Source: Natronolimnohabitans sp. A-GB9 (lineage in GTDB: Archaea > Halobacteriota > Halobacteria > Halobacteriales > Natrialbaceae). From it: DNA of 64,000 nt. Below, piece after piece: positions 16,106 to 24,698 of the stretch (position 1 is the first letter of the stretch; every line of letters starts with the position of its first letter). The translations under genes were made by a program, and so were the position numbers. The stretch is from positions 124,001 through 188,000 of the forward strand of contig NZ_JAVDDV010000003.1 in the NCBI RefSeq assembly GCF_030848565.1, in the 5' to 3' direction. The notes beneath the pieces are model-generated. The model did no database searches and was not told where the DNA came from. It was given only the letters and a program-made list of their open reading frames with translations.

Positions 16106-17011
16106 ATGGCCCACGAACGACGGTCCCCGCTCGAGCCAGCCGTATCGAGCCCCGATCTCGCGTTCACCGCCGGATTCGGGTTCTACCTTGGCCTCGTCGC
16201 CGCCGGTGCCGTCTCGGTCGCCGCGCTCGTCGCCGGCGCGTCGACGGAGGCACTGTTGGCGACCGCACCCGGGACGGTGACCGCCGTGTTGCTCGCGGTC
16301 CTGATCACCGGAGAACGGTTGCGTGGGATACCCGAGCAGATCGGGCGGCGCCGCCGCAGTCGGGCTATCTGCTACGTCCCGGCCGCGGCCTTCGCCGCGG
16401 TCCTCCTGGTCCCCGCTGTGGGACCGCTCGCGTACACCGCCCGGTTTGCCATCGTCACGATCGCACTCGCTGCCCTCACCGCAGCGGCCGCCGTCGGCGT
16501 CGCACGCATGGCCAGAAATCGGTACGTCGAAGCGGTCACCGTCGACGAACCGGCCGCCACCTGGACGGGACACCGGACCGGGTTCGGCTCCGGCGAGGGC
16601 GCAATATCGGCGCTGATGGGGGTGCTCGTCGTCGTCGGCCTCGCCGGTGCGGTGACAAACGGCTGGATCGGCGGCGTTCTGGTGGCGGTATACGGCGTCG
16701 CTTTCCTCCTCGGCTCCCGTTTCGATCTCTGGGACGACTGGGACGAGTCCGACGGTCGGCGGAACCCGCCGACGTTTCGCGCCCACCAGGCCGGGCTGGT
16801 CTTCGAGCGACCCTACGAGCGGCGACTGCTTCCCTGGGCCGCGATCGAGGACGTCCGGCTAACCGCCGACGAACTCGTCCTCGAGCGTGATGGGCTTCGA
16901 TTCGACATCCGCTGTGACCGCTCGGCCATCGACGATCCCGAGGCGGTGCTCGAGACGATCGAACGCACGCGCAAGCGGGCGGCCGGGGACACGACGGAGT
17001 TAGCACACTAA
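16106..17011 (+). CDS. Polytopic membrane protein with C-terminal PH-like domain
   Basis: A 301-residue protein. Hydrophobic helices are seen at about residues 20-42 (AGFGFYLGLVAAGAVSVAAL), 45-65, 85-105, 110-130 and two more at about 175-215 (ALMGVLVVVGLAGAVTNGW). The C-terminal about 80 residues (AGLVFERPYERRLLPWAAIE, LTADELVLERDGLRFDIRCD) look like a bacterial PH/DUF-type cytosolic domain. The start ATG 16106 (MAHERRSPLEP) follows a TATA-like TATATCATG near 16071. Function unknown. A small cyclophilin-fold gene follows 26 bases later and may be cotranscribed. Confidence 0.75.
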   Translation: MAHERRSPLEPAVSSPDLAFTAGFGFYLGLVAAGAVSVAALVAGASTEALLATAPGTVTAVLLAVLITGERLRGIPEQIGRRRRSRAICYVPAAAFAAVLLVPAVGPLAYTARFAIVTIALAALTAAAAVGVARMARNRYVEAVTVDEPAATWTGHRTGFGSGEGAISALMGVLVVVGLAGAVTNGWIGGVLVAVYGVAFLLGSRFDLWDDWDESDGRRNPPTFRAHQAGLVFERPYERRLLPWAAIEDVRLTADELVLERDGLRFDIRCDRSAIDDPEAVLETIERTRKRAAGDTTELAH

Positions 17012-17037
17012 AGTAACGGTCTCCCGTTCGGTCACGT

Positions 17038-17436
17038 ATGACAGCCCTTCGTGTCACCGTCGACGATCGCACGCTCGAGGCGACCTGGACCGACGACGCG
17101 CCGGAAACACGGGCGAAACTCATGGACGCCTTCCCCGTCGCGGGCGAGGCCGTTCGCTGGGGCGACGAACTCTACTTCGACGTTTCGCTTGACGCGCCAC
17201 CCGAGGACGCACGCGAGGTCGTCCCCGAAGGAGCGATCGCCTACTGGCCCGCCGGCGGCAAACTCTGTCTGTTCTGGGGCCCGACGCCGGCGAGCGTCGA
17301 CGACGAGCCGCGTGCGGCTGCACCCGTGACCGTCGTCGCCCGGATCGACGACGTCTCGCCGCTGTCCGACCTCGAGGGCGGGGCTCGAGTGCGACTCGAG
17401 TCGGTCGACGAAGACGGTTCTGCCAGGAGTAACTGA
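17038..17436 (+). CDS. Cyclophilin-like fold protein (TM1367 type)
   Basis: A 132-residue protein resembling the cyclophilin-like TM1367 family: TLEATWTDDAPETRAKLMDA, AVRWGDELYFDV, EGAIAYWPAGGKLCLFWGPT, and ARIDDVSPLS at the end. The core of WGDE-YF and YWPxGxxLCLFxGPTP is characteristic. Biochemical function of this family is unsettled; peptidyl-prolyl isomerase residues are not conserved. Its TGA stop (17434-17436) is the left flank of a group B element. Confidence 0.85.
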   Translation: MTALRVTVDDRTLEATWTDDAPETRAKLMDAFPVAGEAVRWGDELYFDVSLDAPPEDAREVVPEGAIAYWPAGGKLCLFWGPTPASVDDEPRAAAPVTVVARIDDVSPLSDLEGGARVRLESVDEDGSARSN

Positions 17437-17547
17437 TACTACCGGACAAAAGTCAGTAAACACCCGATCGCGTCTCGACGTCTGTCGCGTTCCGCGACAG
17501 CGTCTCGAGTGCGATCGGTGTGTGCATCGTTTTGTCCGGAAGTATGA
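17434..17547. mobile_element. Group B miniature inverted-repeat element
   Basis: A 114-bp copy: TGA + TACTACCGGACAAAAGTCAG ... CGTTTTGTCCGGAAGTA + TGA, with a perfect TGA duplication. A central hairpin TGTCGCG-TTC-CGCGACA is visible. The left TGA is the stop codon of the upstream gene. Only a handful of base differences separate it from the copies at 29786 and 54678. Confidence 0.9.
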
Positions 17548-17608
17548 GCAACGATCGATCTACTCGAGAGAGTGGAAAGCGAGCCGGGAGACGGGGACCA
17601 GACGCTCG

Positions 17609-19408
17609 TTACTTGCCCCAGAAGGGGTCCCGGTTGCGCTGCTTGTCGAGATACATGTTCAGCGCCTCGAGTTCGTCGCCGGGGATCTCGTCGGTCAGCT
17701 CCTGCTCTAAGATCTTCGCGTGTTTCTCGGGGATTTCGGTCCAGAGTCGGTCGCCTTCCTCGATGTCGCGGCCGACGGTCGGCCCGTCGATCGCGACCGA
17801 GACGCGATCGCCGTTGCGGGCCTCGTCGACGTCCTCGCCCTGTTCCTGAATGCCTTTAACCTGACCGACGCGGTCGGGTTCGTTCCCCTCGAACTTCACG
17901 ACGTTCGAGTTGTTCTGTAAGGTGCCTGCGTCGACCTCGACACCGACGACCGCGGGGTCGTTCTGTCGGAAGGTGTGATCCGGCAGGATCCGGAACCGGG
18001 CGGGTCGGGTGATGTTTTCGAGGATGGTGTCCTGCTGGGCTTTCTCGATCGCCTCGATGTGGTCCTCGTACTCCTCGACGAGCTGGTAGATGACCTCGTC
18101 GGTGAAGACTTCGACGTCCTCGATCTCGGCGCGCTGTTGTGCGTCGCTGAGCACGTCGACGTTGAACCCGAGGATGACCTGTTGTTTCGGATCGTCGGCC
18201 GTCGAGGCGACCGAGATGTCACGCGGGGCGACGTCGCCGACCTCCGCACGGACGATCGGCACCTCGGCCTCGTCTAGGGCGTCGGCCATCGCCTCGAGGC
18301 TGCCCAGGGTATCTGCCTTGACGACGACACCTGCTTCGGCAGTGTCGACGGCGATGTCTGCGAGTTCGGCCTGGACCTCGCCGATGACGTCTTCGAGGTC
18401 CCGGTCGCGGACGACCCGGACCGGTGCGCCGGCCATCGCGTCCTCGAGTTCGGGGGCGGCGACCTTGATCCCGGCCGCAGCGCCGACCTCGTCGACGTTC
18501 TCGAATCGGCTCTCGGTGCGGATCTCCGCGAGCGGTCGGGGCTGGAGCAAGGCACGTACTTCGGTGACGATCGGGTCGTTCTGGCCGCCGACGACGATCG
18601 TATCGTCCTCACGGATCGTCCCGTCGTAGAGGACGATGTCGATCGTCTTTCCGAACCCTTTCTCCTCTTTGACCTCGAGGACGGTGCCGACGCCGGGGCC
18701 AGCGACGTCGATCTCCATCTCCTCTTTCATGTACCGCTGTGAGAGTCCCATCATCACCGTCAGCAGGTCCGGGACGCCCTCGCCGGTCATCGCGCTTACG
18801 GGAACGACCCCGACGTTGCGCTGGAAGTTCTGGACGCGCCAGTAGAGGTCGGCCGAGAACCCTTCGTCGCTTAGGTTACCGATGATCTCGTAGAGGCTCT
18901 CGTCGAGTCGCTCCCGGACCCGGTCGGACTGTGCCTCGTAGGTGTCGTTGATCGGCGTATCCTCGTTTTCGTCCCAGCCGGGGACGGTGTCGATCTTGTT
19001 CGCGGCGACGATAAACGGCGTCTGGGAGCGTTTGAGAATGTCCAGGGCCTCGAGGGTCTGGGGCTGGAAGCCGTCGTTGACGTCGACGACGAGGATGGCG
19101 ATGTCGGCCAGCGCACCGCCACGGGAGCGAAGCGTCGTAAAGGAGTGGTGACCCGGCGTGTCGATAAACAGCAGGCCGGGTAAGTCGAAGTCGTCCGGAT
19201 CGACGAGCTCACCCGCGATCGAGGAGATGATGTCCAGCGGGACGGCCGTCGCGCCGATGTGCTGGGTGATCGCGCCCGCTTCGCCCTCGATAACTGCGGA
19301 GCCGCGGATCTTGTCTAGGAGACTGGTCTTGCCGTGATCGACGTGTCCGAGGACGGCGACGATCGGTGTTCTGAGAGATGTGGGGTCGCGCGTATCCGTA
19401 TTCGACAT
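17609..19408 (-). CDS. infB: Translation initiation factor aIF-5B (IF-2 type)
   Basis: A 599-residue translational GTPase that promotes subunit joining in initiation. G motifs are in order: AVLGHVDHGKTSLLDKIRG at the N-terminus, then IDTPGHHSFTTLRSRGGALA, and AANKIDTVPGWD. Domains II-IV follow, ending KQRNRDPFWGK. The length fits archaeal aIF5B, which lacks the long bacterial N-terminus. An upstream TTAGATAA on the minus strand (near 19430) may be its TATA box. Confidence 0.96.
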   Translation of the reverse strand: MSNTDTRDPTSLRTPIVAVLGHVDHGKTSLLDKIRGSAVIEGEAGAITQHIGATAVPLDIISSIAGELVDPDDFDLPGLLFIDTPGHHSFTTLRSRGGALADIAILVVDVNDGFQPQTLEALDILKRSQTPFIVAANKIDTVPGWDENEDTPINDTYEAQSDRVRERLDESLYEIIGNLSDEGFSADLYWRVQNFQRNVGVVPVSAMTGEGVPDLLTVMMGLSQRYMKEEMEIDVAGPGVGTVLEVKEEKGFGKTIDIVLYDGTIREDDTIVVGGQNDPIVTEVRALLQPRPLAEIRTESRFENVDEVGAAAGIKVAAPELEDAMAGAPVRVVRDRDLEDVIGEVQAELADIAVDTAEAGVVVKADTLGSLEAMADALDEAEVPIVRAEVGDVAPRDISVASTADDPKQQVILGFNVDVLSDAQQRAEIEDVEVFTDEVIYQLVEEYEDHIEAIEKAQQDTILENITRPARFRILPDHTFRQNDPAVVGVEVDAGTLQNNSNVVKFEGNEPDRVGQVKGIQEQGEDVDEARNGDRVSVAIDGPTVGRDIEEGDRLWTEIPEKHAKILEQELTDEIPGDELEALNMYLDKQRNRDPFWGK

Positions 19409-19552
19409 GGTGAACCACCCGAGAAGGTCTTATCTAAGGCGTCGGTAGAGCGGTAGTTAAACCCATCGTCATCAACATCGGCCACGCCGGGCGGAAGTGT
19501 CCGATCCGACGTCGACGCTGTCGATCACGCTCGCTATCGGGCGTCGGTGACC

Positions 19553-19574
19553 TGATACTGTCCGACAGTATTCA
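19553..19574. repeat. Collapsed group A element
   Basis: TGATACTGTCCGACAGTATTC is a left end joined directly to a right end, leaving an imperfect 17-bp palindrome. It sits about 20 bases before the TATA box of the PRC-barrel gene, so it could now act in regulation. Confidence 0.55.
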
Positions 19575-19590
19575 CCTCGCTCCCCCATCG

Positions 19591-19600
19591 TTTAATACTG
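19591..19600 (+). promoter_or_regulatory. TATA box of the PRC-barrel/nob1 operon
   Basis: TTTAATACTG begins 30 bases before the ATG at 19621. With a start site about 25 bases downstream, the mRNA would be leaderless or nearly so. Confidence 0.6.
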
Positions 19601-19620
19601 ATTAGTAAGAACGGGTACGC

Positions 19621-19866
19621 ATGAGCGACATACTCGCCGAAAACCTCTCAGGGAAGTCCGTCATGGGGTCCGACGGCACTGAACTGGGGCTGCTTTACAA
19701 CATCACGATGGACATTAAATCGGGCAAGCTACACGACCTCGTCATCGACCCCGACGAGGAGATCTCACCACGGGCGGTCGACTTCGAGCGCGACGAAGCC
19801 GGTCGATTCCGTGTCCCCGTCAACCGCGTTCAGGCGGTCAAAGACTACATCGTCGTCCAGCGTTAA
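19621..19866 (+). CDS. PRC-barrel domain protein
   Basis: An 81-residue stand-alone PRC-barrel: MSDILAENLSGKSVMGSDGT, ELGLLYNITMDIKSGKLHDL, and PVNRVQAVKDYIVVQR. PRC-barrels occur in RimM and photosynthetic reaction centres and bind proteins or RNA; archaeal stand-alone forms are linked by context to cell division or ribosome biogenesis. It is 4 bases upstream of nob1, so a role near 16S rRNA maturation is possible by context. Confidence 0.9.
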   Translation: MSDILAENLSGKSVMGSDGTELGLLYNITMDIKSGKLHDLVIDPDEEISPRAVDFERDEAGRFRVPVNRVQAVKDYIVVQR

Positions 19867-19870
19867 GGGT

Positions 19871-20329
19871 ATGTACGTTCTCGACTCCTCGGCGTTTATT
19901 CACGACTTCCACACGACAGAACAGACTGCGACGATCCCCCTCGTCCGCGAAGAACTCGAGGACGAGTCCGCCTACCGGTACGACGCGATGGAGGGCTCGG
20001 GGATGCACATCCACATTCCAAACGAGGATACCACCGAGAAGGTCGAACGAGCGGCCAAGGAATCCGGTGACTTGGACGTCCTTTCAGAGACCGACATCCG
20101 CCTTATTGCGGCGAGTTTCGAACTCGACGGGACGCTCGTGACCGACGACTACGCGATGCAAAACGTCTCGGAGAAACTCAACGTCGACGTGGAAGTGATC
20201 GCCCGCGACGGGATCGAAGAACAGCGCCACTGGCACTACCAGTGTCAGGGCTGTGGTCGCGAGTTCGACGAACAGAAGGACCGCTGTCCGATCTGTGGGT
20301 CGGAACTGGCGCGCAAGAACCCGTCGTAG
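19871..20329 (+). CDS. nob1: rRNA endonuclease Nob1 (PIN domain plus zinc ribbon)
   Basis: A 152-residue protein. The PIN domain begins MYVLDSSAFIHDF with the first catalytic Asp, continues with the acidic DIRLIAASFELDGTLVTDDY segment, and a C-terminal zinc ribbon CQGCGREFDEQKDRCPICG is present. Nob1 cleaves the 3' end of 16S rRNA during small-subunit maturation. The ATG at 19871 lies 4 bases after the PRC-barrel stop; earlier in-frame codons overlap that gene. Confidence 0.93.
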   Translation: MYVLDSSAFIHDFHTTEQTATIPLVREELEDESAYRYDAMEGSGMHIHIPNEDTTEKVERAAKESGDLDVLSETDIRLIAASFELDGTLVTDDYAMQNVSEKLNVDVEVIARDGIEEQRHWHYQCQGCGREFDEQKDRCPICGSELARKNPS

Positions 20330-20340
20330 CTGACTGACCG

Positions 20341-21468
20341 CTACACCAACAGCGGCAGGAAGATCACCGCATTGTAGCAGCCGTGTGCAAGCGCCGGCAC
20401 CAGCAAGTTCTCCGTTCGCTCGTAGATGTGACCGAGGATCAGCGAGAGGACGAACAGTATCGAGAGGCTCGCAAGGAGCTGTCCGGCGCCAGCGGTCGCA
20501 TACGCCGTGACGTGAACCAGCGTGAACACGACGCTTGCGACGACGACGGCACCTTTGCGCGAAAACGTCTCGTACAGCGACTTCTGGATGACGTTTCGAT
20601 AGAGTAGTTCCTCGAACGGACCGACGACGAGTATCATCGCCGGCAGGATTACGAGCAACAGTTCGGGGTTTTCGGCCGCCTGCTGGGTCGTCGTGTGGTC
20701 GGCACCCTCGATACCCGCGGCGGTCATCAGCCACGAGATCACCATGTTCGAACCGAGAAGCAAGACGAGTCCGATACCGATCCAGCCGACCGTCCGCAGC
20801 GTCGGTCGCTCGAGGTCGATATACGACAGCTCACGTTCGCGGGCGGCGAGATAGCCGACCGAGACCGCACCGAGCCCGACGGCAAAGGCGAGGTATTCGA
20901 CGACCGTCCACTGGAACTCGGTGAGTTCACCGGCGACAAGCTGGACTGGCAACGCGAGGAGGACGGCCGCGGCAGTGATGCCGACCAATCCCATTCCGCC
21001 GAGAAACGTCATCTCGAGCAGCCGTTTGGTGCGATCGAACAGTCCTCGCTCGGTGATGCCGACGTAGTCAGCGACGCCGATCCCGACGGCTCCTGCCGCC
21101 ACGAAAAACGCGAGAAACAGCAGCGAAACGGACCACTCGAGACCCGGGACGGTGACCGAGCCGAGCGCTCCCTGGGTGATCGCATAGCCCGAGAGAACGA
21201 CGGCGAACAGACTCGAGCCGGTAGCGATGGGCGCGGCGATTCGCCGCGCGGCGAGATCGTGGCGTCGCGCGAGGAAGGCACCGACGGCGACGAGCGCCGC
21301 GGCCGCAGCGGCCGGGAGGGCGACCTCGCTGGTACTGGGCCCCGATCGGGCGGGGACAGCGAGCGCGACGAATGCGACGACTGCGAGAACGGTCCCGACG
21401 GTGGGCACGGCAGCAGTGACGGCCGGGCCGCGGTCAGAGTCGTCGGCGACCCGTGCAGTATCGCTCAT
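20341..21468 (-). CDS. CPBP-family intramembrane metalloprotease
   Basis: A 375-residue polytopic protein with about ten hydrophobic segments. The CPBP/Abi motifs lie in the C-terminal part: VVGPFEELLYRNVIQKSLYE (motif 1, EE and R), VVFTLVHVTAYA (motif 2, His), and LVPALAHGCYNAVIFLPLLV (motif 3, His and Asn). The family includes Rce1-type CAAX proteases; the archaeal substrate is unknown. It is convergent with nob1, with only 11 bases between stops. Confidence 0.9.
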   Translation of the reverse strand: MSDTARVADDSDRGPAVTAAVPTVGTVLAVVAFVALAVPARSGPSTSEVALPAAAAAALVAVGAFLARRHDLAARRIAAPIATGSSLFAVVLSGYAITQGALGSVTVPGLEWSVSLLFLAFFVAAGAVGIGVADYVGITERGLFDRTKRLLEMTFLGGMGLVGITAAAVLLALPVQLVAGELTEFQWTVVEYLAFAVGLGAVSVGYLAARERELSYIDLERPTLRTVGWIGIGLVLLLGSNMVISWLMTAAGIEGADHTTTQQAAENPELLLVILPAMILVVGPFEELLYRNVIQKSLYETFSRKGAVVVASVVFTLVHVTAYATAGAGQLLASLSILFVLSLILGHIYERTENLLVPALAHGCYNAVIFLPLLV

Positions 21469-21543
21469 ACTCGAGTGTTCGAGCGGGGACGGATAGGCGC
21501 TCCGGGACCGGCCGGCTGCTCTCGAGCGGGTGCCGAGCCCGGA

Positions 21544-22845
21544 TTACCGCTCGATCCGAAGCTCCGTCTTCTCGGCGACTGCCTCGGCTTCCTCGAAGTC
21601 GCCGCCGCCGAGCAGCCCTCGAGTTGCTTTCTTTGCCCACTCGACGGCCGGCTGTTCGAACGTGTTGACGCCGTAGAGTTCGCCCGCGAGGACGGTCGCG
21701 GCCTCCATCCCGTACAACAGTCCACCGAGTTCGTACTCGTCGACGCCGTCGAGTTCGATCCGGACGTTCGGTCGTCCCGCGGCGGCGAGACTCGCCTCGG
21801 TCGCCTCGAACTCGGCCTCGAGCAACTCGCCGAGCGTCGAGTCGCCGAGATACGACAGCGCCTCGACGTCCGTTTCGGGGATCGGTCGGTCGTCGAACGA
21901 GCCCGGAGAGACGAATGTGACGAGCTTGTCCCGCGGTCCGGCGCGGTAGAGTTGGAGCTGTGAGTGTTGGTCGGTGACGCCGAGTGCCCGCACCGGGGTC
22001 TGGCCGAGGTCGTCCTTTCCGAGACTTTCGGCCCAGAGCTGGGCGAACCACTCGGCGTAGGTCTCCAGTGACTCCGCGTAGGGAACCATCGCGTTGACGC
22101 CGGCGCCGCGCTGGTCTAACGCGTAGGTCGTCGCGCCGTAGGCGTAGGCCGGACAGTCGAACAGCGAGCCCGTAAGCGTCTCGGCTTCTGCAGCGGCGCC
22201 GGAGAGGAAGGCCTCGAGGTCGTGACCACAGACTGCCGCGGCGACCATTCCGACTGCCGACAGCGCCGAAAACCGGCCTGGGACGCCGTCGGGGACCTTC
22301 AGCGACGGCAGATCGTGGCGCTCCGAGAGGTCACGCAGTGGCCCGGACTCGCCGGTCGTGACGATCGTTCGTTCAGTCCAGTCGACGCCGGCCGACTCGA
22401 AAGCGTCTCGGACGACGAGGAAGTTCGCCAGCGTCTCCGCCGTGGTTCCTGATCGGGAGACGACGTTGATCGCCGTGTTCTCGAGGGGCAGTCGCTCGAG
22501 GTGGGCCGTGATCCACTCGGGGTCGACGTTGTCGAGGTAGATCGCCTCGGTGTCGCTCTCGTCGGCTAACGCCTCCGTGATCGTCGCCGCACCCAACGCG
22601 CTGCCGCCGATGCCGACGGTGAGCAACGCGTCGGCGTCGGCGACCGGCTCGACTGCTCGTCGGATCTCGTCGGGGTCGGTCCGCTGGGGGAGGTTCAGCG
22701 CCTCGTAGCCGTGTTCCGCGTTCGCCATTCCGGTCTCGATTCGCTCGTGGGCGTCTGCAACCTGGTCGTCGAGGCGCTCGAGGGACTCCCTCGAGACGCC
22801 CGGCGACGCGACGGACGCGAGCGCGTTTCCGATATCGACGTTCAT
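21544..22845 (-). CDS. pgi: Glucose-6-phosphate isomerase
   Basis: A 433-residue PGI of the phosphoglucose isomerase superfamily, interconverting glucose-6-P and fructose-6-P. Visible are TVGIGGSALGAATITEAL near residue 78, NVVSRSGTTAETLANFLVV near 130, the GVNAMVPYAESLETYAEWFA block, GVTDQHSQLQLYR with the catalytic His region, and NTFEQPAVEWAKK. The ATG at 22845 (MNVDIGNALA) is preferred over upstream frames, which are basic. In haloarchaea it serves mainly gluconeogenesis and sugar interconversion. Confidence 0.95.
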   Translation of the reverse strand: MNVDIGNALASVASPGVSRESLERLDDQVADAHERIETGMANAEHGYEALNLPQRTDPDEIRRAVEPVADADALLTVGIGGSALGAATITEALADESDTEAIYLDNVDPEWITAHLERLPLENTAINVVSRSGTTAETLANFLVVRDAFESAGVDWTERTIVTTGESGPLRDLSERHDLPSLKVPDGVPGRFSALSAVGMVAAAVCGHDLEAFLSGAAAEAETLTGSLFDCPAYAYGATTYALDQRGAGVNAMVPYAESLETYAEWFAQLWAESLGKDDLGQTPVRALGVTDQHSQLQLYRAGPRDKLVTFVSPGSFDDRPIPETDVEALSYLGDSTLGELLEAEFEATEASLAAAGRPNVRIELDGVDEYELGGLLYGMEAATVLAGELYGVNTFEQPAVEWAKKATRGLLGGGDFEEAEAVAEKTELRIER

Positions 22846-22996
22846 ACGGGAGGGAGCGACCGCCGGGAGTAAAGACGTTCCGTGATGTGGCCGTCTCTCG
22901 ACTCCGAGCGAACTGGACCGACCGTGAATTGAAACGGGACCACTACGTGTGTAGGAGCCACGTTTAGGCACCGGAACCGTCTAGTCGACACCGACG

Positions 22997-23449
22997 ATGA
23001 CAACTCACACACCGACCGAGCCGGTCGACGTACTCCTCGTCGAGGACAATCCGGGTGACGTTCGACTGACACGGGAGGCGTTCAAATCGATCGACAGCGA
23101 GGTCGAGTTTCACACGGTCACGGACGGCAAGGAGGCGACGAAGTACTTCGACGTGTGTGAGACGGAGACCGAGCGTCCCGATCCCGATCTGATCCTGCTC
23201 GATCTGAACCTCCCCCGCATCGACGGCTTCAGGGTCCTCGAGATCCTGCAAAACGAACTCGACGTTCCGCCGCCACCGATTCTCGTCCTCTCGAGTTCGG
23301 AGGCCAAAGCGGACATCGTCGAAAGCTACGAGCGAGCCGCCAACGCCTATCTCACCAAACCGGAGTCGCCCGCCGAGTTCGACACGCTGGCACAGGCGAT
23401 CGAGGACTTCTGGCTCGAGTCGGCACACCATCCACCTGCACCGTCCTGA
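22997..23449 (+). CDS. Single-domain response regulator
   Basis: A 150-residue receiver-only protein similar to cyanobacterial Rcp1-type regulators. It has LLVEDNPGDVRLTREAF (acidic pocket), DLILLDLNLPRIDGFRVLEI with the phospho-acceptor Asp, VLSSSEAKADI (Ser switch) and YLTKPESPAEF (conserved Lys). There is no output domain. It probably acts with a histidine kinase encoded elsewhere. It is convergent with the TrmB-type gene 27 bases downstream. Confidence 0.92.
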   Translation: MTTHTPTEPVDVLLVEDNPGDVRLTREAFKSIDSEVEFHTVTDGKEATKYFDVCETETERPDPDLILLDLNLPRIDGFRVLEILQNELDVPPPPILVLSSSEAKADIVESYERAANAYLTKPESPAEFDTLAQAIEDFWLESAHHPPAPS

Positions 23450-23476
23450 TGGTCGTGCCGGCGACTCCGTGCTCGA

Positions 23477-24292
23477 TCACACGAGCCCGTTCTCCGTCGA
23501 GGAGAGCCCTGCGTTCACTAATCGACGAAGCAGGACGACGATTCCGTTCTGAAGACCGTTCGCAAAAACTGCCTGTTCTGTCGTTTCGTCGTTTCCAGGA
23601 TAGTACGAACCGATCAGTAGCGTCTCTCGGTCGACGAGCAGGATACGACTGATCGCCACCTCGTCGCCCCCGCCATGCTCGGCGCACGTGAGCCAATCCA
23701 TGTCGGTTTCGACGACGCGAACGTCGGAGAGGTGCGACTCGACTCGTTCTTTCGCCGACGCCGTCTGCCCGCCGAAGCGAACGGACACGTCCCGATCGAC
23801 CGCCCGCTGGAGTTCGTCGAACAGCGCTTCGGACAGCACGTCCTCGTCGACGACGAGCAGTGTTACCTCTGACTCCGCGTTCTCGACGAGTTCGATCGTT
23901 CGCGACGTGATCGCGTCGCTGCCGGTCAGCGACCAGATCTCCTGGACTGGATCGCCGTTTGTCGGCTTCCGGACGTCGATATTCCTGAGATGTGTCTCGA
24001 GGGTATCGACCCGGTCGGTGTACTTCCGGCGCAGGATCCGTGTCGCCTCGTCGATACCGACGGCCCGATATCGCTGTGGACTCGAGTGTTGGACTTCGAC
24101 CAGTCCCTGTGACTCGAGGACGCGGATTGCGTCGTACACCCTCGTTCGCGGCACGTCGGAGAGTTCGTGGATCTCCTTGGCCGTTCCGCTAGGGAGTCTG
24201 TTCAATGCGATGAAACAGCGAGCCTCGTATTCCTGTAGTCCGAGTTCCTGTAGCAGACTGACTGCCTCTGCCGTTGTTTCGTCCTGTGTCAT
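23477..24292 (-). CDS. TrmB-family transcriptional regulator
   Basis: A 271-residue protein. The N-terminal winged helix is clear (EAVSLLQELGLQEYEARCFI, GTAKEIHELSDVPRTRVYDA, ESQGLVEVQHSSPQRYRAVG), followed by a helical linker and a PLD-like effector domain with ENAESEVTLLVVDEDVLSEA. TrmB proteins regulate sugar metabolism in archaea. It is shorter than sugar-binding TrmB (about 340 residues), so the effector may differ. The upstream 400 bases are non-coding and contain a palindrome. Confidence 0.88.
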   Translation of the reverse strand: MTQDETTAEAVSLLQELGLQEYEARCFIALNRLPSGTAKEIHELSDVPRTRVYDAIRVLESQGLVEVQHSSPQRYRAVGIDEATRILRRKYTDRVDTLETHLRNIDVRKPTNGDPVQEIWSLTGSDAITSRTIELVENAESEVTLLVVDEDVLSEALFDELQRAVDRDVSVRFGGQTASAKERVESHLSDVRVVETDMDWLTCAEHGGGDEVAISRILLVDRETLLIGSYYPGNDETTEQAVFANGLQNGIVVLLRRLVNAGLSSTENGLV

Positions 24293-24698
24293 GGCCCAAC
24301 CACGAATGCTGATAACTGAACACGCCGGGTACGATTTGGGGATGCAAAAGAATTCGTGTTCGAAGATAGTTTTATGAGAGTATTTTATTAATTAATAGAG
24401 TGAATAACAGTGTTCACTCAGATAATCACACAAAGTTCTTAGTGATACGGCCGCTAGAGCGGACCGGCAGGTCCCGCTGGCCCAACCACGATGGGGCCTG
24501 CCGACCGCGACTCGGCGTCCAACAGCCGCGTCGAGGGGTATGTCAGAGGCACTCGACCGCGCCCGGTCTCGAGACCCGAGGGCCGTCCGAGGGCCGGCGG
24601 CGTTTCTGTCGGGCGTTTCGTAGCGCTTCGACCGAGATACCGCTCTCGCTCGATCGAAAGCCGAAACCCCGAAAACGACCCGACGCCTACGGATCCGT
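24293..24698. other. Long non-coding region with A/T-rich island
   Basis: About 400 bases without a gene. The part 24345-24460 is much richer in A and T than the surroundings (for example TATTTTATTAATTAATAG at about 24381-24398) and holds a palindromic site. The rest (24470-24690) reads only as arginine-rich translations. It must carry the TrmB-gene promoter and that of the plus-strand gene at 24699. Confidence 0.55.
24400..24417. promoter_or_regulatory. Palindromic site upstream of the TrmB-family gene
   Basis: GTGAATAACAGTGTTCAC contains half-sites GTGAATA and TGTTCAC (reverse complement GTGAACA) around a 4-base spacer, next to an A/T-rich tract. It is 108 bases upstream of the regulator's start and 280 upstream of the gene at 24699. 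An operator is plausible, but the binder is unknown. Confidence 0.4.

Noticed and set aside
21434-22051. Arg-rich 205-residue frame opposite and beside pgi
   Set aside because: It overlaps pgi in the same strand but another frame and has the low-complexity Arg pattern of a frame shadow.
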